DNA from: Bactericera cockerelli | Lineage: Eukaryota > Arthropoda > Insecta > Hemiptera > Triozidae | Reading direction: 5' to 3' | Length of the DNA: 64,000 nucleotides | NCBI GenBank assembly: GCA_024516035.1 | Contig: CM044964.1 | Location: 25,452,867-25,516,866 of the forward strand | Shown here: positions 21,308 to 32,369 of the stretch, one piece after another | How the letters are laid out: every line of letters begins with the position of its first letter | How positions within the stretch are numbered: position 1 is the first letter of the stretch | Notes under the pieces: generated by a model | The model's input: the letters and a program-made list of their open reading frames with translations, nothing else | The model's database searches: none | Told to the model about the DNA's origin: nothing | Program-made: the position numbers and the translations under genes

Positions 21308-21434
21308 GTTGATTACTTTCGTGATGTCACAACCACTCAAACTCGCTTTACTAATTGATTTGGTGAACTTGGGACTTGAACCACCGATCTCAAGGTTACA
21401 AGCCCGCCACCTTATCGATCAAGCTACTGAGGTG
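21308..21434 (-). mobile_element. SINE A, full-length
   Basis: Body (GTGATGTCACAACCACTCAAA...) then head with GGGACTTGAACCACCGATC in reverse. Confidence 0.8.
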
Positions 21435-21755
21435 ATAGTAATTATAATTTCGCCTCATTTATGTTGCCCGATGAGTACTATTAAGTCCCTTTATTCCAGC
21501 AGTAAGCCCAAGATGTACGAGTATTATTATGTGGTAAAAATCACTAATGGGATAATAACTTGTCATGTCCCGGGTGGGTTTCGTTAGGGTAGGGTTAACG
21601 AGAGGTTGAGAGTTCGAAACTAAGCTGGGATTGACAAGTTATACTCCTATTTGGGATTTTGACCACATTATAATACGTCTTGGGCTTCCTGCTGGAATAA
21701 TGGGACTCACTAGATCTAATCGGACAATATAAATAAGACAATATTGTTATCTTAC
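21435..21755. mobile_element. Two SINE C copies head to head
   Basis: The minus copy 21435-21590 (GCCCGATGAGTACTATTAAG...GTCATGTCCCGGGTGGG) meets a plus copy 21591-21755 (GAGAGTTCGAAACTAAGC...GGGACTCACTAGATC...). Both heads are degraded at the junction. Confidence 0.65.
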
Positions 21756-22104
21756 GGGCACGAAATTGATTTTCTCGTGTACAAGTCCAAGAGGAAACGG
21801 GTTAAAAGCCCGAGCAATGTCCGACACAATAACAAGCTGGGCCTTGAATTAGATCAAGGCCAGATGGTCAGCACGAAGTATGACGAAGGACCTAACGGGA
21901 TTCCCTGCCCCGGTCACTTGGTTCCCATAGGGCATAGGGGGTACATTCGGTTCTATTGTGTAATAATAAAATTATTCCAATACAGGGTGCTGCAGAAGAC
22001 ATTGGTACAACGTCCCTCTCTGCGGTTTTATCCTTTTCAAATAGAGAAGTTAGTTGAAGGCATGCTGGATATTCAGAACTAGGTAACTAATTAAAAAAAA
22101 AAAA

Positions 22105-22345
22105 AAATACACTGCCAATTATGGACACAATAGTTCGTCGTGGTTCACATTGAATACACTTGGCAATTTTGAGATTTTATGCTAAATGAATTGTATATCT
22201 AAAACCTGACTTTACATGATTTTCTTCAAATTTGTTTTATATTGTAGAATACCATTTTTCCTACATTCTGCACTCCACAATGTGTACAAAATTTCATCAA
22301 AATCCATTCAGTAGTTTCTGAGATTTGCTAGTTACAAGAAACGGG
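22105..22345 (+). mobile_element. Element H, 5' part, internally deleted
   Basis: CACTGCCAATTATGGACAC through GGTAGAATACC-like sequence, joined to TTTCATCAAAATCCATTCAG and GTAGTTTCTGAGATT. The terminal hairpin is missing. Confidence 0.6.
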
Positions 22346-22448
22346 ATTAAAGTTAAGATAAGCCAGACTGTCCCTCAACTTGGGCTAATGCGTTGTCATT
22401 TCTTGAAAATCCTACTTGAAGACGTGTCTGGCTTATCAAAACTTTAAT
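22346..22448. mobile_element. 103-bp inverted-repeat element
   Basis: ATTAAAGTTAAGATAAGCCAGAC at left (22346) is mirrored by GTCTGGCTTATCAAAACTTT at right: arms of about 22 bp with one gap. No ORF and no obvious target duplication. One arm-like sequence occurs at 531. Confidence 0.5.
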
Positions 22449-22475
22449 ACTACATTATAATCGAGCCCTAAGAAT

Positions 22476-22786
22476 TTTTTTTTTTAAAGATGAGTCTTTC
22501 ACAGCCTTTTTTATTTCGTAGCCATGAAACAGGAGCTACTGTAGACGCTTGTGGTCTCTGTTGTAGCCTGCCCATCCCGTAGTATGCCTCCCCTCTGATG
22601 GGCGAAAAGTTACACAATACTTCCCAATTAGGTGCTGGGTCAACACTAGCACACCGGAAGGTATGCCTTACAAACAACTATAACCAAGTTTTGAATACAA
22701 TTTTTTGTCGACGCGGGGGTTCGAACCCGGGACCTTCCGCATGGCAAGCGAGTGCTTAACCACTGAACTATTCGAGCTATTCTTAC
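22476..22786 (-). mobile_element. SINE D, full-length
   Basis: Reverse copy with the complete D body, B box at about 22714 (GGTTCGAACCCGGGACC in reverse) and head ending near 22786. Confidence 0.85.
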
Positions 22787-22937
22787 ATAACCTTACATGG
22801 CACCCCGTATGAGAGTCTGTACACCATATGAAATTCTTTATATCTTTTGTATTAGATTTTTTATATTTAATACAAAGTGGTTATTGTACATTTTTTTTTC
22901 AAGTATCCACACAAGGGGTAATTGTTTTGATATCAAA

Positions 22938-23115
22938 CCATCGGGCACTGGCCAGTGGTGTGTCGCACAATCTGATCTGAGTAACAATTTCAACGTTCGA
23001 ATCCCACTTCATGCATGAAATTTTCCTCTGTGTCAGACATGGCCCGACGGTAAGAAAATCAACTGTGTAGTAGTCTCAACTACGAGGAGGGACACATTTT
23101 AGTTATATTCGGGCA
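22938..23115 (+). mobile_element. tRNA-like SINE, unclassified
   Basis: GGCACTGGCCAGTGGTG head, CGTTCGAATCCCAC B box, body CTCTGTGTCAGACATGG. It does not match families A-D. Confidence 0.45.
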
Positions 23116-23280
23116 GTGTAAACTAGAGTGTCTATGAGGGCCGATTAATAGACAAAATCGATTACTTAAGTCATTGCTTAGCATCGATTTTCCCCATCTA
23201 TTACAGAACGCAATCGGAGATTTAGCGCCACAGAGGTATTACAAAAGCGTCTATCATTTCGCCCTTTTGATGAAAACCGT

Positions 23281-23491
23281 GCACTGGTAGTCAAGTGGTT
23301 AACGCGCTAGTCTGGTAATCCAGGTAGCGATCCGTTGTTTCGAATCCCACCCAATGTATGGATTTTTCATCATTAATTTGAGTATTAGACCACATAGTAA
23401 TAAGACTCTGAGGATTAGGTGGTAGAAAATGCTTTGAGCATTAACCTCGCCTAGTAGTTACCTTCCACTAACCACTAAAGAGTTCTATTAT
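23281..23491 (+). mobile_element. SINE B, full-length
   Basis: GCACTGGTAGTCAAGTGG to CCTTCCACTAACCACTAAAG. It has a 6-bp deletion in GTAGCGTAGGGATCC and a small duplication of CCACTAA near the end. Confidence 0.85.
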
Positions 23492-23571
23492 TACATTTAT
23501 TATTTTTAAGTAAAAAAATCATGAAATCATCGAAAATCAAATCGAAGTTGTTTCTATCACATTTTCATTTT

Positions 23572-23662
23572 TTTTATTTTTTTTATTTGGGTTTCACGTC
23601 GTTATCAACTGCATGGTCATATCATGACTGGGATGTTACCCTTCTTTCGCAAGAAAATCACA
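23572..23662 (-). mobile_element. E-body fragment
   Basis: TTTGGGTTTCACGTCGTTAT, CATGGTCATATCATGAC and TTTCGCAAGAAAATCACA. Confidence 0.5.
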
Positions 23663-23957
23663 GAGTTTTATAATTATTCTTATAATATCAGCGCTAAATC
23701 TATTGTTAAGAACTAGATTTTGTCTATTAATTTCGACCTTAGTGTTTACTTCAGGTCCAGATGCCCCTAATTCTGTAGGTTCCCCGAAATTCCAGCCAGC
23801 CCATCGCACTGGTCCTAAGTTTGGATGGGGCATTACAAGTTCTGGCCTGGGCTAGGTCCACTGAACGAGTGGTTTCTTATCTGGTTATTACCACTGCAGG
23901 TCATTGAACCCTCCACTGGAGACCTGCTCAGGAATCACAGGGATTTAACCCTCTCTA

Positions 23958-23990
<33 letters not shown>

Positions 23991-24465
23991 AATATGATTA
24001 TCCCTTTTGTTATTTCTTTCTAATAATCTCTCTCTCCATCATCCTGGTTTTTTCTTCTTCTACTTCTTGTTCTTCTTATCTCTTTATTTCCTATTTTTAC
24101 TTAAATTGGTAGGTCCATTGATTCTTTGTTTCCCAAAGAAAAAAGCATTCTATTCTGTTCAGGACTTCTTGTCCTGTGATTCAGATGAAATCTTGATATG
24201 ATCCTGTTTCTTTTTTTTTTTTTTTTTTTTTTTTAATTTGTTTGTAATATGTACCTTATATGTATGTATTTACTGTATATATATGTACATGTGTTCACAA
24301 TTTATCAATTGATGCACACAAAAAAAAATTAACGTCCATATTTGACTCACTCAAGACGGGGGTTTTACATTCCAATCGCTGGCTACTCACAATAACCTCA
24401 TTGAACCCACAGGTACCTACTATATTCATGCAGGTACTAGACTTCGGAGGGAGCAGAGCTTTTTT

Positions 24466-24600
24466 AAACAGGGAGTAGACCAGCAGTCTGGCAGGGGGAC
24501 TATAAACAGGGAATAGACCAGAAGTCTGGCTGGGGGACTATAAACAGGGAATAGACCAGCAGTCTGGCTGTGGGACTATAAACAGGGAGTCGATCAGCAT
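24466..24600. repeat. 38-bp minisatellite, about 3.5 copies
   Basis: Unit AAACAGGGAATAGACCAG followed by CAGTCTGGCTGGGGGACTAT. Confidence 0.85.
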
Positions 24601-24722
24601 TGGCTTGTTTCTGGGGGCCCTTGTCCGTTATTAGCCTCCCTATAAAGACAGTGGTAGAAGTGCTGAGTCATTCCTCCACTGTCTGGCTACCATCGTTCAC
24701 GATGAGGCCACCCCATGATGAT
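24600..24722 (+). repeat. Repeat L
   Basis: GGGGGCCCTTGTCCGTTATT, GTAGAAGTGCTGAGTC and CCATCGTTCACGATGAGGC. An inverted copy is at 44655-44770. Confidence 0.6.
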
Positions 24723-24799
24723 GATAACCTATATATCCGTGTAATAAATAAATAAATAAAAATAAAATATAGAGAAGAAAGAAATGGAATTGTCAAACA

Positions 24800-24985
24800 C
24801 TTCTGGTTCTGCTGAACCTGGGGGTCGAACCCGGACCTCCGCACTACGGGCAGTGGTCACTTTTACAAATAGGTCATTCGGAACAGGAGTTTTACCCTTC
24901 ATTCGCTGGAAACTTACCGGTCAACTCTCCACATTCACCTCACCCAGCCTGTGTTGGTCCGGGAATAGCCAGCATCACGAGTTTA
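24800..24985 (-). mobile_element. E-body with degraded tRNA-like head
   Basis: TTTTACCCTTCATTCGCTGG, TCACCCAGCCTGTGTTGG and AGCCAGCATCACGAG. The preceding GGGGTCGAACCCGGACC and CACTACGGGCAGTGGTCAC resemble an F-type head. Confidence 0.5.
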
Positions 24986-25085
24986 CAAATTTGAATGGTT
25001 GAGAGGAAGAGCTCATATGTGAGAACCCTGCCACTTTAGAGAAAGCCATAAGAAAAAGGTCACCCATCCAATTTCTAACCTCGAT

Positions 25086-25290
25086 CATGTTCCGGTTGCT
25101 CAGTGGTAAAGGCGACACTCATTGAATCCAGAGGTTCCGGAAGTCGTGGGTTCGAAACCCAGCCGGGACATGACAAGTTATCCTCCCATTTGGGATTTTT
25201 ACCACATAATAATACGTCTTGGGCTTACTGCTGGAATAATGGGACTTAATAGTCCTAATCGGGCAGTATAAATTAGGCGATATTATTATT
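25086..25290 (+). mobile_element. SINE C, full-length
   Basis: Head GTTCCGGTTGCTCAGTGG, B box GGGTTCGAAACCC; the acceptor-like TCCGG / CCGGGA still pairs. Body CTCCCATTTGGGATTTTTAC to TAAATTAGGCGATATTATTA. It serves as the reference copy for C here. Confidence 0.85.
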
Positions 25291-25724
25291 AAAGACAGCC
25301 ATAAGAAAAGGTCACCATCCAATTTCTAACCTCGATGGCCGTAGCTTACCTTCAGTGACGCTTGTGTATTGAACGTGACATCGATGCTGGCTGTTACACT
25401 TATAATTCCCATGGATAAATAAATGGGGATGTCATAACTTGTATCATATGCTGGGTAATAAGACTGTCCCTAAACAGACTAACCAATATGGCTACCGTTA
25501 TTACCTAAAGCAGGTAAGAAGAAAAATTAATTTGTTATTGCAGTGATTTTCTCTGTGCTAAAACTAACAAAGATGGCCATTTTTTTTTTTTTTTTTTGCC
25601 GATATTTTGATTTAAAGGGACAGTTTTAGGCATTATTAGCTCTTCATTACAAGTACTTTTTCATGACTCCATGGTTAAACCTACTTATAATTCCTAAAAA
25701 TTATTATTATTTTATAAAACTTAG

Positions 25725-25866
25725 TTAATATGGACATACATAGGTATATACAACACAGATAATTACAAATTAATAACAATACGAGTATAAGAGAGAAAAA
25801 AATAAATAAAAAATATATATACATAATATATGTCTAGGGCAATCTCTTCCACCCAACCCTTAAATA
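25725..25866 (-). mobile_element. LINE G 3' end, diverged
   Basis: GGCAATCTCTTCCACCCAACCC at right with an AT-rich stretch like the copy at 41360. The hairpin is half lost. Confidence 0.5.
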
Positions 25867-26118
25867 AATAAGCATGTTCCACACTACTGAACTGCGGCCA
25901 ATCCTATATGCAACTCTCTTTTAGTTAGGTATAGGTACACCGTGCAACTAATTTAAAATTGAAACAAGTAACTGTACCGCGCGGGACTCCGGTTTTACTT
26001 TTTACCATACCAGGTCTAATGAAGCCACAAGTCGTATATCTCGAGATTGGTGACAGTCGGATTCGCCAAATTGGCAAACTCGGTAAGCCAGTGGCGACGC
26101 GATGTAATAGAAAGTGGT

Positions 26119-26370
26119 ACTGCCAAGTCCAGGGGTAACTCAGTGGTCAAGGACCTCTCTTTTAAGGTAAAGTGCCCCGAAGAAATGCGAAAGAAGTTCT
26201 GGCTCATCCTCCCATTAGCGATTTGACCACATAATAATGCGTTTTGGCCTGACTGTTGGAATAATGGAACTCATTTAATAACAATATCGCCTTATTTGAA
26301 CTGTTAGCGTAATGGGACTTCCTGTCTCGAGCCGACAGTCTAAATAAAGCACTACTGTACTATTTATGGC
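26119..26370 (+). mobile_element. SINE C joined to repeat N
   Basis: GGGGTAACTCAGTGGTCAAGG head, TCCTCCCATTAGCGATTTGA body, then GTTAGCGTAATGGGACTTCC, CTGTCTCGAGCC and CTAAATAAAGC, which recurs at 59436-59516. Confidence 0.55.
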
Positions 26371-26396
26371 CTAGAAGAAGAAAAAAAGCTGTTATA

Positions 26397-26603
26397 AGAT
26401 AATAATATTGCCTTATTTATACTGCCCGATTAAGACTATTAAGTCCCATTATTCCAGCAGTAAGCCCAAGACTTATTATTATGTGGTAAAAATCCCAATG
26501 GGAGGATTAGTTGGCTTGTCCCGGCTGGGTTTTGAACCCGCGACCTCTGGAATCTCTGGATATTCACATTGCCGCCTTTACCACTGAGCTACTGGGACTA
26601 ACC
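26397..26603 (-). mobile_element. SINE C, full-length
   Basis: ATATTGCCTTATTTATACTG through CACTGAGCTACTGGGAC. The head retains the A box (TAGCTCAGTGG in sense) and B box. Confidence 0.85.
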
Positions 26604-26986
26604 TAATTGGGCATGGGCACCTCGCCTGATGGTTACCTAACAGCATTAACGAGTTTTATTATTATTATTAATTATTATATTACCCCGAAGTTATGTCAAG
26701 TGACGGTTAAGGGGTTTCCATGGTCATTAAAAAAACGTTTTAAATTAATTATTATTTTTCTAAAAACTGGCATGCTCTAAATTTGGTACGATTCCCTGTC
26801 TTCATGCTATTATGCTGTGCCCGATATCTCGCCTGAGCTATACACCACTTGGCTGCAAGTTTGGTTTTCAAGTTTCAGTTGGTTTAGGAGGTCAGAAGTA
26901 CAGGCTGCCGTTATAGTAACTAAGTGTGCCATCGCTGCCGAAGCAGTTACCAGTAGCTAAACTAGAAGATATATCAGTTATCCGTA

Positions 26987-27245
26987 TAGGCGCACGATGA
27001 GCTCAGTGGTTAAAAGCACTCGCTTGGCATGCGGATGGTCCCGGGTTCGATCCCCCGTGTAAACAAAAAATTTATATTCTTAATCAAGCAAAACGCTAGT
27101 TTTGCAACGCCAAGAAAAACAAAACGAGCGTGTATATTATGGTTACATCAGTTGACTCAGCACCTAAACGGAAAGTATTGTGTCACTTCTCGCTCATCAG
27201 AGGAAAGGCATACTACATTATGGGCATTTGGGCAAGGTATAACAC
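26987..27245 (+). mobile_element. SINE D, diverged
   Basis: GATGAGCTCAGTGGTTAAAAG head and GGGTTCGATCCCC B box, with extra A-rich sequence before the body. The 3' end is lost after GGGCAAGG. Confidence 0.75.
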
Positions 27246-27254
27246 AATTTTAAA

Positions 27255-27606
27255 TATAAATTAAAATAACGTTTTTTTTTTTATTATTTCCGATAAATTC
27301 CAAATCTCAGAAACTATTCAACGGATTTTGACAGCATTTTGTACACATATAGGATATCGTAAATGCTCCCAAAAAAATCCAAAATTTTGGAAAAAAGTGC
27401 AAAAAAAAACTTACGATATGCCGATACAAAAATTGTTGTGGAGTGTAGAATGTAAAAAAATGGTATTCTACCAGATAAAACAAATTTGAGGAAAATCGGT
27501 TGAGCGAGTTTGGTCTTTTGGAGATACATACAAGTGATTTAGTATAAAATCTCAAAATTGCCAATTTTATACAACATGAACCAAACTCATGGAAGTATTG
27601 TAACTA
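27255..27606 (-). mobile_element. Element H, 5' two-thirds
   Basis: Reverse of H: TCTCAGAAACTATTCAACGG, GGTATTCTACCAGATAAAAC, GAGTTTGGTCTTTTGGAG. Two overlapping minus-strand ORFs are incidental. Confidence 0.6.
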
Positions 27607-27611
27607 TATCC

Positions 27612-27692
27612 ATAAGTCTGCTCCAACCGAGAATCGAAATAAGGATTTCTGGACTACGGGTGGTGGTCACAACCGTTACGCCACGGAGGCTA
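27612..27692 (-). mobile_element. SINE F head
   Basis: GTCTGCTCCAACCGAGAATC, GACTACGGGTGGTGGTC and CCGTTACGCCACGGAGGC, reverse of the F head. Confidence 0.6.
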
Positions 27693-28017
27693 AGATTTTA
27701 AACTTTTTTATTTATTATTATTATCATTTCTTTCACAGTCAAATCTAACGATTCATGACCCATAGGAAATCTATTCAACAGAACCGTCAGAACGTTTCTT
27801 CAAGAACAGCCATTAAGAACTGTACCTATTTTTTTTTTTTTTTTTTTTTTTTTTTTCCATCTCTGCATTACCATTGAAGGTACCGCAAAAATAAAAATAG
27901 TGAGAAATCTGTGCACAGATTACTTGAGAAAGAGGAAACGTATAGTACGAGAGATTTGCGTCAGAAACCATGACTGTCGATTGTGATTGTGTTCAATTTC
28001 CAAACTACGGACCTATT

Positions 28018-28080
28018 TAATTACTTCCGAGAATTTTCTAATATTAGAAATCGGAAGTATTCTGTTCGTTTTTTTGTAAT
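28018..28080 (-). mobile_element. Element H terminal hairpin, inverted
   Basis: TTACTTCCGAGAATTTTCTA, ATATTAGAAATCGGAAGTA and TTCTGTTCGTTTTT. Confidence 0.55.
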
Positions 28081-28324
28081 GTAATGAACTCTCCAGAGTC
28101 TCCAGTTCTCATTCCATCACTGAGCAACGTCCAGTGTGGTGAGGATATGAATGGGTGACCGTTCTGGTTGCCAATCCATCCATTCTACGGTATAATAATA
28201 ATAATAATTCCGTGTCCGTGAGATAGGTATTGATACCTAAATCACGGTGGTGAGAGGATTATATGGACGCCCAGATCCAATGTCTAGGCTCCTATCATGT
28301 CCATTGATTCTATTTGGATTTAAC

Positions 28325-28540
28325 GTGCTGACTTGAGGTAGACAGGACGGGGGTTTTACCTTCCATTCGGCAGCTACCCACATTAACCTCACCCAGCCTG
28401 GGTAGGGCCGGAACCGCCAGCCTCACATGTTCGGAGGGAACAAAATTTTCTGTGCGAAAAGTCTGCTCCGACCGGGAATCGAACTCAGGATCTCTGGACT
28501 ACGGGCAGTAATCACAACCGTTACGCCACGGAGGCTGGCA
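28325..28540 (-). mobile_element. SINE F/E, full-length
   Basis: Body (GACAGGACGGGGGTTTTACC, CTCACCCAGCCTGGGTAGGG, CAGCCTCACATG) continuous with the head (GACCGGGAATCGAACTC, GACTACGGGCAGTAATC, CCGTTACGCCACGGAGGC). Confidence 0.7.
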
Positions 28541-29489
28541 TTCCGAGGTCAATGGTCAAAATGGTAATTTACATTCTGCAGACTATTCCTACCCCACTCA
28601 TGCTAGGTGAGGTTATTGTGAGAAGCGGCCACAACGAGGACCCTGGCCAATACCCTCTACATCCTAGACCCTGGACCCTAGATCGATGCTAAACTATTTT
28701 TTTTTTTAACAACAAATCGAACGCCGCGATCCTCCGGACTAGAACGCCAAATGGCAGTCGGGTTATTCAACTTACGACCTAGTGAGATGAAAACGAACTT
28801 CTCTCATTACCTGCCATTCAACTCTCAGCTGACCCAGAGCCTTCGACCAGTGGCGAAGCGCACGTGCTGGCCAGCCCTGGAGTGCGGGACAGAATAGCCG
28901 TGTTTTTCTTTTGGATAAAAAAAAAATTCCAGGTTCGTCGGTATTACTAAATATTTCCATTTTATTTCAAATATTTTCCAGTTTAGCTTCCCCACTATTC
29001 GCGAAAGAAAAATGTGTTTCGGTACTTTTAAAGATAAACAATGGACTTAACGTATAAAAAAAATGGAAGCAAGAATTTTATAAATCCATTTTGGTTAAAC
29101 AAACAGGAAGAAGATTTTTCCTCTTCCAAAAGAAAAATGCGACTTTCTTCCAGTTCGTCCATTTTATTCCATTTGAATCCACTTTGGTTGGAAAGAAAAA
29201 TACAGCTTATATGATACCCTTAAACATACCCCTTTGTCTAGCGGACATGAAACAGCCTTCGGTAAATGCCAGGGGTTGTTGTTGTTGTGTTTTTTTTTTT
29301 TTGCATATATTATAATTGGAATTTCTACTGTGCATTGATTGTCACATGGTTAAGGCGCTAGAGTGCTAATGGGTGTCTCCCCGTGTGAAAAGATGGGCGG
29401 GCCTCTAGTTATTCTACTGTCAATCTGAGAAGCTCGATTGAAAAGTTGGCGGAGTGCGGACTCGTTTCGAATTTCAAGTTTGGAAAAAA

Positions 29490-29870
29490 AAATCTTGGTA
29501 AGTTTGACTAAATGCATGTTTGTGATCAACAGAAAAAAAATCGGAGCAAAAATTTACAAGAACAAAATACAATACACAAAACAAACACATTTTTTTAAAA
29601 CAAAAACAACACCGATTTCTAAGATTAGAAATTTCTCGGAAGTAATAATGACCCTACTGATGTAAGATACTAGCAAGGGGACCCAAGGAAAACCAAAAAA
29701 CCATGGTAAGTTTGACTAAATGCATGTTTTTGATTAACAGAAAAACATCGGAGCAAAAAAAATTTTTTAACAAGAACAAACACCGATTTCTACGATTAGA
29801 AATTTCTCGGAAGTAATAATGACCCCACTGATGTAAGATACTAGCAAGGGGACTCAAGGGAAACCAAACC
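29490..29870. repeat. Tandem duplication carrying the H hairpin
   Basis: GGTAAGTTTGACTAAATGCA to GATACTAGCAAGGGGAC occurs at about 29495-29684 and 29704-29866. Each copy holds ATCGGAGCAAAAA and the H hairpin (AAGATT and ACGATT loops). Confidence 0.75.
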
Positions 29871-29931
29871 TTTGGTGCGGTTCTAGGTGCCACACATACG
29901 TGTTATATCCCCTGAGCTCATCACTCTCACG

Positions 29932-30046
29932 CGTCTATGGCCGCGTCCTAGGGCCGCTCTGTGGCCGCATCTGTGGCCGCATCTGTGGCCGCATCTTGGC
30001 CCGCCGCTCTATGGCCGCATCTGTGGCCGCGTCTGGCTTCCGATTG
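29932..30046. repeat. GC-rich 12-bp minisatellite
   Basis: GTGGCCGCATCT repeated with variants. It is an abrupt GC-rich island in AT-rich DNA. Confidence 0.85.
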
Positions 30047-30168
30047 GGACCCCGGGAAGCGAATTTTGCGCATCGCAACGATTCGTGATGACGGTGAAAA
30101 ATAATATTCTAAGCACGTTTAGTTTTCTTTCTTTCTTACAAGTCAACACCCTAGAAGTCCATGAAAAA

Positions 30169-30270
30169 CTACGGGATGGGCAGGCTACAACACAGACCAC
30201 AAGCGTCTAAAGTAGTTCCTGTTTCATGGCTACGAAATAAAAAGGCTGTGAAACACTCATCTTTAAAAAA
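30169..30270 (+). mobile_element. SINE D, 3' part
   Basis: CTACGGGATGGGCAGGC to GGCTGTGAAACACTCATCTTT; 5'-truncated near the same point as the 8923 copy. Confidence 0.75.
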
Positions 30271-30524
30271 AAACTCGGGCCTGAGTTATGAAACAGGATT
30301 TGATTAACTAATCCTACACCATCCTTAAACAGCATGAACACGCCCTCTGGTGGGAATTTCAACCAATCACAGCGTCTTTGTATCAGCTGTTAAATGATAA
30401 TGGCTTCGATTTAGAAATCTTAGATATCTAATCCTGTTTCATAATCTGGCCGTTAAAGTTATCTCAAAGGTAATCAATATTTACTCGAACTCAAATATTT
30501 ACTCGAACAAAAAAATTCCGTGTT

Positions 30525-30935
30525 TGCCTAGACTCGAACCTCCGACCTTCAGCACATGAGTCCGCCGTCAAATCGATCGAGCTTTTAAGGGTTGATCGAG
30601 AAGGCCTATCACCATTTTGAGTGTTTCGAAAAATAAATGAAAAAATATTTTTTTTTTTTTTACAAAAACGAACACAATACTTCCGATTTCTAAGATTAGA
30701 AATTTCTCGGAAGTAACATGATTTTTTTCGATACCGCCGGCAGGATTCAAACCCCCGACCTGGCGGTCTGACGATCAGGAGTTCAAGCCTTGGCCATGGC
30801 AGAGTTAACTGGAACAATGACCTTCCTTACCTGCTTGCGGTTACATGGCACGGTTGCCTGAGAAGTACCCGGGGAGGCAGGGCAGTCGTCAGAGCGAGAG
30901 GTCAAGGGTTCGAATGTCGCGTTGGACAGAATTTT
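30525..30935. mobile_element. Cluster: three tRNA-like heads and an H hairpin
   Basis: Minus-strand head at 30530-30605 (GCCTAGACTCGAACCTCC), H end at 30640-30716, minus-strand head at 30722-30800 (CAGGATTCAAACCCCCGACC), plus-strand head at 30843-30930 (GAGGTCAAGGGTTCGAATG). None folds into a convincing tRNA. Confidence 0.45.
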
Positions 30936-31159
30936 ATTAGAAGTCAAAGTTGTGAAATTTCCCGCCCTCGCGCGCAGCGCCATCACAGATTACAACCCTG
31001 ACGACCTGCAGAAGAATGCGTAGTTCTATTATTTTTCTTCTACGTAGAAGAATGCGTAGCCCTTGATCAAGTTTTGTTCTATTAATCTCATTTCTATGTA
31101 TCGTATATATTATATTCTATGTAAATAAAACTTGATCCAATATGTTTAATAATATCGTA

Positions 31160-31478
31160 TTTATTATCATACCCGATTAGGACTAATGCTATCATATTTG
31201 AGTTAATCACTTTCGTGATATCACAACGACTCAAACTCGCTTTACAAATTCTACGCTGAAACCGGGACTTGAACCACCGACCTCCAGGTCACAAGTCCGT
31301 CGACTTATCGATCAAGCCAGGTTAGGACTAATGAGTCCCATTATTCCAGCAGTAAGCCCAAGATTATTATGACGTCGAAATGGGAGGATAACTTGTCATG
31401 TCCCGGTGGAGTTTCGAATCAGCGACCTCCGGATTACCAGACCGATGCATTGACCACTGAGCTACCTCTAAAAATAAA
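31160..31478 (-). mobile_element. SINE C interrupted by SINE A
   Basis: The C tail is at 31160-31188 and the rest at 31322-31478 (GAGTCCCATTATTCCAGC...ACCACTGAGCTACC). Confidence 0.85.
31189..31321 (-). mobile_element. SINE A inserted in SINE C with 12-bp target duplication
   Basis: TTAGGACTAATG is at 31177-31188 and again at 31322-31333, and that sequence is part of the C body. The A copy is full-length (133 bp). Confidence 0.9.
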
Positions 31479-31833
31479 CATACCTATTAGGGCACAAAAA
31501 ACATCACAGAACGCAAATGGTACGTATAGGAATACATGTCAGAAATGTGCGAAAATGGGCGTAAGGGTTGACGGGCGCAAATGGGTCACCACTCTCATCA
31601 TTGAGGTCATTCTAGACAGGGGGTTTACCCCCACTCGTATGCATAGAGGTTAAAACACCCCGACTGTGAGCCCTCCTTTCTCCGAGCTAGTCTCGTGCCT
31701 GGTCGACAAGACACCAACAGGCACATTATCATACGAATTGTGTTCCCTGGACTGACCCATTTTTCTGCGCTGTTCCTCAGCATTAGATCTGCGGAATATT
31801 ATGGGTTCCTTTAGCTATGATGCGGCTTTCTAC

Positions 31834-31977
31834 TGACCTCCGTAGCTCCATGGAAAGGGGGAGGCGGACTTGTGACCTGGAGGTCGATGGGTCAAGTCCC
31901 AACAAGTTCAGCGAAGAATTAGGAAAGCGTGTTTGAGTGGTTGTGACTTCACGAAATTGAATAACACTAATATGATA
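31834..31977 (+). mobile_element. SINE A, diverged
   Basis: CTGACCTCCGTAGCTCCATG head, GGTCAAGTCCC box, GAAAGCGTGTTTGAGTGG body. Confidence 0.65.
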
Positions 31978-32084
31978 ATTTATTATTATAGACTTTGTTG
32001 GAGTTCCACAAAAGAAGCACCACAATTATCACACCGACTTCTATTTAGATCTCTTGTGACCCGTTGATTGTAATTCTGATGTAC

Positions 32085-32312
32085 GTCCTGATTTGAAGTA
32101 GTCAGGACGGAGGTTTTACCCTTCCTTCACTGAGAATCGTACCAGCTATCCACATTAATATCACCCAGCCTTGGCAGGGCCAAAAATGCCAGCCTCACGT
32201 GTTTGTATGGAACTGAATTTTCGTCGAAAAATCTGCCCCAACCGGGAGTTCAACCCGGAAACTGTGGTCTACGGGCAGTATTAGTAACAACCAGTATGCC
32301 ATGGAGGAATAA
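32085..32312 (-). mobile_element. SINE F/E, full-length
   Basis: Same order as 28325: TCAGGACGGAGGTTTTACCC body, then AACCGGGAGTTCAACCCGG and CATGGAGG head remains. Confidence 0.65.
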
Positions 32313-32369
32313 TTATGATAATTAGTGAAACTACAACTGCTGTACCTCGAGGAACAAGATTTTTTTTTC

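Noticed and set aside
29887..30210. 107-codon ORF with RLWPHLWPHL repeats
   Set aside because: It is driven by the 12-bp GC-rich minisatellite and then runs into a SINE D body.
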